The position numbers and the translations under genes were made by a program. From the NCBI RefSeq assembly GCF_021730395.1, contig NC_069362.1, positions 92,024,001 to 92,088,000 of the forward strand: a stretch of 64,000 bases of DNA, given 5' to 3'. The DNA is from Mercenaria mercenaria (taxonomy: Eukaryota > Mollusca > Bivalvia > Venerida > Veneridae). A model generated the notes under the pieces. It made no database searches, had not been told where the DNA came from, and saw only the letters and a list, made by a program, of their open reading frames with translations. Shown here piece after piece: positions 57,523-64,000 of the stretch; the first letter of the stretch is position 1; each line of letters starts with the position of its first letter.

Positions 57523-59930
57523 ATAAAATAGAAGTAACATCTAAATAACGTTTATCGTTTTGTGTTTTCTTCTGATACATGTATACTAACCAATCAGTTA
57601 GGTCCTCTATTATATAATTATCAAAGGCTTACCAGAATTTTGGGGGATAAATTGAAATGCAATTTATTGTGGCCGAAAATTCTGTCGACTCGGGAGGTGA
57701 TCGGACGTACTTTATAAGACGTAAATTTCTTAATGGTAAATATTTACATACACTTTCAATATTTTATTAATTAAAAACTCGAAGTCCGGTTTCGGTAAAA
57801 GTTCGGGCACCCGAGCAGAACGGAAACTGGAATTCGGGCAATAGAAATTGTTCGGGTCAGTGGCAAGTGTCGTCTGTTGCGGTTTACGGAGTGTCTGTAT
57901 ATAGATTCCAACTTTCAAATAAGTCGGGTGTAATTGCATAGGTATTGTCCTAGTACTGAGGTAATACCTACATAGCCTTGCTTGTGTCTATCTTGCCTTG
58001 CGTCCGTCGTAGCCTCGCTTTGATAACTTTCCCGACTGGTATCTAAAGGTTATTGAACAGTCTCCTTGCATGGATTTGCTTAGCGTAAACCAATGTAAAT
58101 TTTGCCTTGCGTCCGTTGTAGCCTTTACATAGACGGCGGTGTGTGCTATATCTTGCCTCGATAAATTTTGCTTATACGGGTATTTCATATTAGGCAGGTG
58201 CGTCCGGTCTCCTTCCGGTCGACTGAAAAACTTACCTTTTCTGAGTGGCCACAACATGCCATTTCTTTAGTGATAATAAGTCAGAATATACTTAAACTTT
58301 ACTTAAAATTCTGATATGATCTCGTGTATTATCGCAAACTTATTATTGTTACGTCTTAAATGAGATAGTTGATCAATGTTCTGTAACTTTCTTTGCAGGG
58401 CACCCTGCAATTTTAGTAAATAAATGGTTATTTCTAATTTTAACGTTTGTTTAGTTCTATATTTCGAATGATAAAATAATGAATCCTATTCAGATATTCA
58501 TCTTTAATATTAGAAAATTATTAATTTCTGTGGACATTTGTCAAAAAATATTACCTACAGTGGACTACTTTGCGCATCAAACTGGTTTCCGCTTCAGTTG
58601 TGAGGCACTTCCGTTATACTTTTGACAACAATAACGAAACACAAAATGAATCAATAAAGACACTTATAAACCGACTGCTACTTAAATCAGTGTAAGTAAA
58701 GTTGTTGTTACAACATTATACATGTTCGTTACGTTATGAGATAAAGTTTGTCTTGAACTGCATAATCCATTAACTACGTTTACATGATATTACATTTACA
58801 ACTTATTTGACCCCATTTTTTTACGTGAATGACAGCATTCTCGTGCAACTCGTGCAAACAGAGTTATGAAAAGTATGGTGGAGAATTCAAGGACAAATTA
58901 TAAATGACATTAAAATGAGGATAACTGTATATTCGTCCAGTTTTGATCATTGACATTCCTGCTGTGTATTAGTAACTTTTGTGAACAAGATTAGAATGTT
59001 GCTTTTGCACATATACACATTGATTGGTCCTCGCAACCAAATTTCATACCTTATTTTAGGGATTTTTAAGACAGTACATTTTCAAAAGTTTGTTGAATGT
59101 GTTTTGATATTTAAGTGCATTGCAGTTCATGAATACCAAGTTAAAAATTAATAATGGCAACATTTCTAGGCCTTTATTGTAAGCCACTAGACTTCTGTAA
59201 TGATAAATGTTTAATGTATTAAGGGGAATATACTCTTTTAGTTTTGTAATGTGGCATTCCTTGACCACCGTATCTTTTCTTATGCACTACTTTGTAAACA
59301 AACTAAATAATGTGTTTTAGCTCACATATGCCAAATGAAAAGCAAGACAGTGAACTAATTTCACATTCTTTCTTTAAATTAGAATCTGTAGGACATTGAT
59401 AAATGTTTGGACAAAGTGAAGCACTATTATTTTCGCACCAAAAAAGTCTTAATTGTTGACTTTGAATGTACACAAGAAGTGTTATGTAATTCAACAATAA
59501 CTTTCTTGTTTCAGTTTTTCACATTTTTATTTTAGTGACTCAATCCTTTGTGTACTTATAACAGTTGAAACAGTATTCATTTCATTTACCAAAACCTTGT
59601 ACTTTTTTTGCAGGTAAATTTTATAATACCCCACCCACTTTTTTCTAATTTCAAAGTATGCGTCCCCTTAAATGAGAAATATATCATGGGGTACATCCTT
59701 ATCCAAATAAGCGAAAATTAGAATAATAAAATTTAAATAATCTCCCTCATCATAATTGTGTGTGGATAATATCATTACATCTTATATTTAAAGAGATGTA
59801 AATAAATTGAAATGCAATATTAGTATCCGAATTGTTAGCTTTATTTATTAATTGTTTTTTTTATATATATTTATTATAAATTGTAAAATACATCTGCCTA
59901 CGTATTTGGAGAAAGGCTCGAGCATAAAAC
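57523..59930. other. 3' flank of the YR element, no gene seen
   Basis: A direct repeat of tttgccttgcgtccgt-gtag sits at about 57992 and 58100 and may belong to the element's 3' non-coding region. A possible poly(A) signal, gtaaataaatgg, lies at about 58419. The rest is AT-rich and unrecognised. Confidence 0.35.
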
Positions 59931-60041
59931 AAATCTTTTATTACAATATAAAATCAAATCTGCGACAGGTGATGAACAATTGGGCCTAATTCTCACGGGA
60001 ATACCAGTTACCTTTCGTAAAACTGTATTCCTAAACATGGC

Positions 60042-60046
<5 letters not shown>

Positions 60047-60089
<43 letters not shown>
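60047..60089. repeat. (TA)n microsatellite
   Basis: About 21 TA units. The open frame beginning MFYIYIYIY across it is an artefact. Confidence 0.9.
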
Positions 60090-60092
<3 letters not shown>

Positions 60093-60982
60093 AGAGGACT
60101 TAACGAACGTCTTTGCAGATCCTGGTTATGTATACAGCATATTCATCATCTACCAGTGTTGATACAGAGCGATCAGATCCACAGAGAGAGACGAAAAGGA
60201 CCAGACAGAGAGAGAAGTTTTAGATATAGGCTAAGGCTTAGCCTAAATCATTATGAATAGACAGTTATGTTCTTTAATGTACCCGGGGTAGAGCATCGAT
60301 TCACACGAATTTCTGTTTCCAACTAAGAACCAGAACTGTCGTCTTAGTTGGTTTGGAGACATAAACTGATCGATGTGTCTAGTTTTAATTTTTTAGAGAG
60401 ATGATTTCTGTTTCAAAGAACTCGTAAGCCGATCATATGTATAACATACTATGCATCAGTTCAATTTATAACGTAACAGTTTACAACTTTTGGACATAGT
60501 CCCTGAGGAGACGGATAGAACAGACTGAAAAGGCAGGGACTATAATGCTCCACCACTCCCGCAAAGCTTTTTTGATAATGCCATAGTTTTAAAAGCACAA
60601 GGATAATTGTGCAGAGGTCAGTTTGCTAAAATCATAAAGGAATACAAAAAAAAAACCTTTCACACGTGGTTGGAGGCGGGGTTCAGATTGGGAATAAACA
60701 GGTCGAATCTGCAACTACAGGTACTGTTTTTTCTATTCCTTGTTGTCTAAAATGGTCTTCACCATGAAACGAAGCTATTAAAGATGATAATGAAATCTTC
60801 TTTAATTACCTATGTCTTTTTTATTTATTTGAACCATTGTCGTACTAATAATACTCGTTGGTTTACAATTTCAGACTTCAATACACAATAGTAATCTGAG
60901 GATCATTATACAAGCCTATGGAACAGCAAATCAACCCTGTGCCGGGTTGGACATGCTCAACTACACAGAATAGGTCACACCA

Positions 60983-61232
60983 GGGGCCGGTTGTTCGAAA
61001 CTTTAACCGACTGTTAAACTAACCGCCTATTAAACTTTAATTCAAAATACTTAACTTGGTGAGAAACACGTACTTGTATGATATTTTAATTTTATTGTAA
61101 AGAGTTTTCATTGTTCATAATTTTTACATTATACATTTGTTTTTCAAAGTCGTCTGAAATGCCGAAAAATAACTCAAAAAGTTAATCAACAGTTAGCTTA
61201 ATCGCCTGTTAAAGTTTCGAACGACTGGGCCC
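60983..61232. mobile_element. 250-bp MITE with ~25-bp TIRs
   Basis: The left end ggggccggttgttcgaaact and the inverse of the right end gggcccagtcgttcgaaact align well and continue into ttaac plus an a-tt-a-ctaac motif. No ORF. A target duplication was not resolved; ccagg at both ends may be part of the TIR. Confidence 0.7.
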
Positions 61233-61390
61233 AGGTGGTATCTTACCAGTGTTACCACAAAGACCATTGTCAATCTCGGATAGGCTGATTTAATGCCTTG
61301 TTAAGTGGTATTCCAAACAGCACACTTGACGAACTGCAATATATATATATATATATGTTCAGAACACAGCAGCTTGCTTTATCACAGAAC

Positions 61391-61460
61391 GTTTGTTTGT
61401 TTGGTTTGGGTTTAACGCCGTTTTTCAACAGTATTTCGGTCATGTAACGACGGGGAACGT
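61391..61460 (-). mobile_element. SINE 3' end (minus strand)
   Basis: The reverse complement gives atgaccgaaatactgttg, aaaaacggcgttaaaccc and then (CAAA)n, the tail of the SINE family at 17716 and 19905. It is 5'-truncated. Confidence 0.7.
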
Positions 61461-62249
61461 TCCGTCACAATCTTATTACAACAGTACTGAAGGAGCTCCA
61501 TTGGTTACAAGTGAAAATGTCGTGGTCATATTTTTCAGAGATTTGACAGATTCTTGTACAACGTTGGTTTAATAAGGATGTTATTTGATTTGTTAACAGT
61601 GTCACAGATTACATACAAAATAGCACAGATACTGGCATTATTTAAGAAAATACATGCAGTCTGAGTTAACACAAAAATATAGGTTAATTTTCCGTTAGTA
61701 CATAACCTAAACTGGAACAATGTTCACACTAACAGAACTGTTGCTGTGAGCTCTGGCATGTCAACATACATTTGTAACATTCTAGATACAGTTCCGTAAT
61801 GCTTATAAACAACAGGGGTAACATTTTAATGTTTTTGTTTTCTTCAATCGTGTTTCGAGGTCATATAGTGTCTATGCAGCTTAATTTTCAAAATTTAAGT
61901 TGAAGATGGATAGTGATTTAAACCAACTATCAGCACCTTAGGTAAATGTTCCAGCTACAACCTTTTCTATGAAGCCAGGAAATTTTATTCATCCTTTCGT
62001 CACTTCTGTATACAATTTGTTCATCCAAAGGAATCCCTAGAAAAATACTGATTGATAATATCTGGGCCTTTGAAATTCATTTACCTAATCATTTTAGAAA
62101 ATTGTCTGGCACTTGTCAATTTTCGTTTGCAGACCATTTTTTGATCTGCTACAATATTATGTGCACACTACGGCTACATGGCTTACATTTCTCTGCATAG
62201 AAATCATGTTGGTTATATTGACATCTTGTACAATATAGCCGTTTCTTAA
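61461..62249. other. Intergenic, nothing recognised
   Basis: Unique-looking AT-rich DNA. An atatatatatat run sits just upstream at 61341-61352. Confidence 0.3.
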
Positions 62250-62252
62250 AAG

Positions 62253-62505
62253 ACTGGATGCAGTGGTCAAGTGGTAACACTGTCTCACTATGAAACCTGG
62301 GTTTGTGAGTTCTATCCCCCACTCTTCAAACCAAAATAACAACATTGGGAAAGGAGTCCTGTGTATGGAAACTTCACACCTGGCATGGTAAAGAACCAGG
62401 GAAGCTTCTGGAATTGGAGCATCTTCTGTATCTTACACTATCCTCCAACTAAAATAGTTATCAGACTTGTGGAGGAGTTGCCCATGATGAGTCGCCTATA
62501 AATAG
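62253..62505 (+). mobile_element. tRNA-derived SINE-like repeat
   Basis: The head ggatgcagtggtcaagtggt with gggtttgtgagttctatccc resembles a tRNA with A- and B-box positions about 40 bp apart. A body follows with aaagaaccagggaagcttct and tcagacttgtggaggagttg. No tail or TSD was resolved. Confidence 0.45.
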
Positions 62506-62521
62506 GCTTAAATGGCATATA

Positions 62522-62760
62522 ATATATATCACAGGTGGAAGTAACCTATCTAGGATACAGTATGGGTCCATGAGCCATATACACTTCAATTTATTACAAT
62601 AATCGGAATTGTCACAGGGGCAAAAAAAAATTCAAAATGACTTTTTGGCATTTTTTCTCTCAGAAAACATTATCATTGTAATAAATTTAAGTGTATAAGT
62701 GTATATGGCTCATGGGCCTGTACTGTATCCTAGATACGTTACTTCCACTAGTGATATATA
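62522..62760. mobile_element. Foldback MITE with ~80-bp arms
   Basis: Left arm (tatatatcac, gtggaagtaacctatctagg, catgagccatatacactt) is inverted at 62675-62760 (aagtgtatatggctcatgg, cctagatacgttacttccac, gtgatatata). The loop is about 75 bp. The right arm has a small aagtgtata duplication. Arms are nearly identical, so the element is fairly young. No ORF. Confidence 0.75.
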
Positions 62761-62769
62761 TAAGCCTCT

Positions 62770-63150
62770 TCCATATTTAAATTGTTCTGTGCATTTTATA
62801 AGTTACTCTGTACTCTGTCCATGCAGTCTACATTTAAAAAGTTGTTCTGTGTGTTTTGCACATTGTTTTGAGCATTTTGTAAGTTGTTCTGTGCAATTTG
62901 CAAGTTGTTATGTATATTTATAAGTTGATTTGCACATTTTTAAAGTTGTTTTGTGCAATTCATAAATTGTTATGTACATTTCAAAAGTTATACCGTGTGT
63001 TTGCATGTTCTTCTGAGCATTTTACATTTTGTTCTGTATATTTCGCAAGTTGTTCTTTGCATTTAACAAGTTGACTGTTCATTTTACAAGTTGTTGTGAG
63101 CATTTTGTAAGTTGTTATGTGGATTTCTTAAGCTGTTATGTGCATAATTT
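62770..63150 (+). repeat. Degenerate ~28-bp minisatellite
   Basis: About 12 irregular units of the type cattttgtaagttgttctgtg, with units varying between 22 and 30 bp. The Cys/Ser-rich open frames at 62699-62923 and 63029-63214 are read-throughs of it. Confidence 0.6.
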
Positions 63151-63152
63151 AT

Positions 63153-63705
63153 CCAATAAATGTGGAAGAGGACACTATAATAATGCTACAGACCAATTTG
63201 TTGAAAATCCGTAAAGGTATTTCTATATTTAGCTCTAGCAGCCCTTAAAGGAGCAAAGTGCCCCAAATTTGAACACATTCTAGAGAAGAACTTACAGTGA
63301 CACAACTGACTAGGTTTGATGTCCATTCATCAAGCGGTTCATGGAAAGAAGTCTTTTAAAGGTATTTCTACCTTAGCTACAGCTGCCCCTAAAGGGGTCG
63401 AATGCCCCTGTTTGAACAAAACTGTGAGAAGACCTTATAATGATGTTACAGACCAAGTTTAATGAAGGTCCATTAAATGCTTAATTAGAAAAAATTGTTT
63501 CTGGTATTTCTATTTTTAGCTCTAGCAGCTCCTAAAAGAAGTTGAGCGCCCCCTTTAGGACATATGTAAGAGAGGACCTTATAATGATGCTTACAGGTCA
63601 AATTTGATGAAGATTCACTAAGTCATTCAGTGGAAGTCATTTAAATGTATTTCCATCTTTAGTGGCCCTTTAAAAGGGACTGAGTATCCTTATTTGAACA
63701 CTAGA
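63153..63705 (+). repeat. ~150-bp tandem repeat, about four units
   Basis: Shared segments are ggtatttctatttttagctc, tagcagcccttaaa, gaccttataatgatgctaca, gaccaaatttgatgaaggtc and cattaagtc-ttcagtgg. They are strongly diverged. This is a repeat type that I recall as common in bivalves. Confidence 0.6.
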
Positions 63706-63803
63706 TGCCCACGGGCAACATGTCGAGCCCGCCAGCTGTCAAAAGGACTAGGAGTTGCACATGGCACCCTGTCTCATTGAGGCAAACATTTATGCCAAAT
63801 AAA

Positions 63804-64000
63804 CAAGAGCTGTCCGCAAGACAGCCAAGCTCGACTATTCGAAATATTGTCCCAGAAGCAGGAAAATATTACCAAAAATGTTAAATATCAAAAGAGTTTT
63901 AAGTTTAAAAGGGGACATAATTTGACCAAAATGCATATCAGAGTTATGGGACTTGCTGCTATCAACTAGTATTATAACCCCGAAGACACATGTGAAGTTT
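63804..64000 (+). mobile_element. AACAAGAG-type element, CTGTCCG subfamily, cut by window end
   Basis: It starts aacaagagctgtccgcaaga with cagccaagctcgactattcg, matching the start of 14393-15689. The first unit (ggggacataatttgaccaaa, cagagttatgggacttg) runs off the window. Confidence 0.65.

Larger units (their letters stand above)
51932..59667. repeat. Short inverted ends with TTAA bracketing the YR element region
   Basis: TTAA at 51928-51931 is followed by GGGGACGCATA. The inverse, TATGCGTCCCC, ends at 59667 and is followed by TTAA. The 15-bp inverted identity brackets 7.7 kb containing the YR element. It might be a TTAA-targeting transposon invaded by the retroelement. The match is short and could be chance, given how many pairs a 64 kb window offers. 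Confidence 0.3.

Noticed and set aside
60042-60260. 72-aa ORF with YIYIYI start
   Set aside because: It starts in the (TA)n microsatellite.
62699-63214. Cys-rich secreted peptide candidates
   Set aside because: The Cys/Ser periodicity comes from the ~28-bp minisatellite.

Overview
The window is AT-rich eukaryotic nuclear DNA. It looks like a bivalve mollusc, probably a heterodont (venerid-type) clam. This rests on four things: SINEs with tRNA-like heads and the tail motif GGCGTTAAACCC; long repeats that begin AACAAGAG and end GAGCTAAAAA, with ~115-190 bp units inside; RING-less B-box/coiled-coil/NHL-type genes; and a tyrosine-recombinase retroelement. The organism call is inference from known repeat families. 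No database search was possible.

Host coding sequence is sparse. A terminal exon (896-1108, +) ends in HDEL, an ER-retrieval-type tetrapeptide. A two-exon TRIM-like gene (20564-22557, +) appears intact. A second copy (45515-49297, +) keeps the same intron position but is split by a 1.4 kb transposon with 97-bp terminal inverted repeats. A broken member of a large uncharacterised invertebrate protein family lies at about 17.0-19.3 kb and is interrupted by a SINE with a clear 14-bp target duplication.

Most of the rest is mobile DNA. 1-16 kb: an end-of-gene exon, a TTAA-flanked MITE, tandem repeats, a LINE remnant with a triplicated RT segment, AACAAGAG-type repeats, and an array of MITEs and palindromes at 11.2-12.2 kb. 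16-20 kb: the SINE-interrupted pseudogene. 23-28 kb: nested inverted repeats, a TTAA MITE and LINE scraps. 29-31 kb: a LINE remnant with a SINE inside. 34-35 kb: another AACAAGAG repeat. 35.5-37.4 kb: a Mutator-like (MULE) DNA transposon remnant. 39.5-40.1 kb: a LINE scrap. 40.8-44.5 kb: a PIF/Harbinger remnant with matching termini and 3-bp TSDs, itself invaded by a SINE and a tandem repeat. 50.1-51.2 kb: a 5'-truncated LINE. 52.9-57.5 kb: a nearly whole DIRS-order (Ngaro-like) fossil carrying gag-like, RT-RNase H, tyrosine recombinase and SGNH-hydrolase-like parts. 60-64 kb: MITEs, SINEs, a foldback element and tandem repeats.

No prokaryote-like operon, CRISPR array or defence island was seen. 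The most notable items are the YR element with its SGNH ORF, the TRIM paralogue disrupted by a young TIR element, the delimited Harbinger element, and the shared end architecture of the AACAAGAG repeats.
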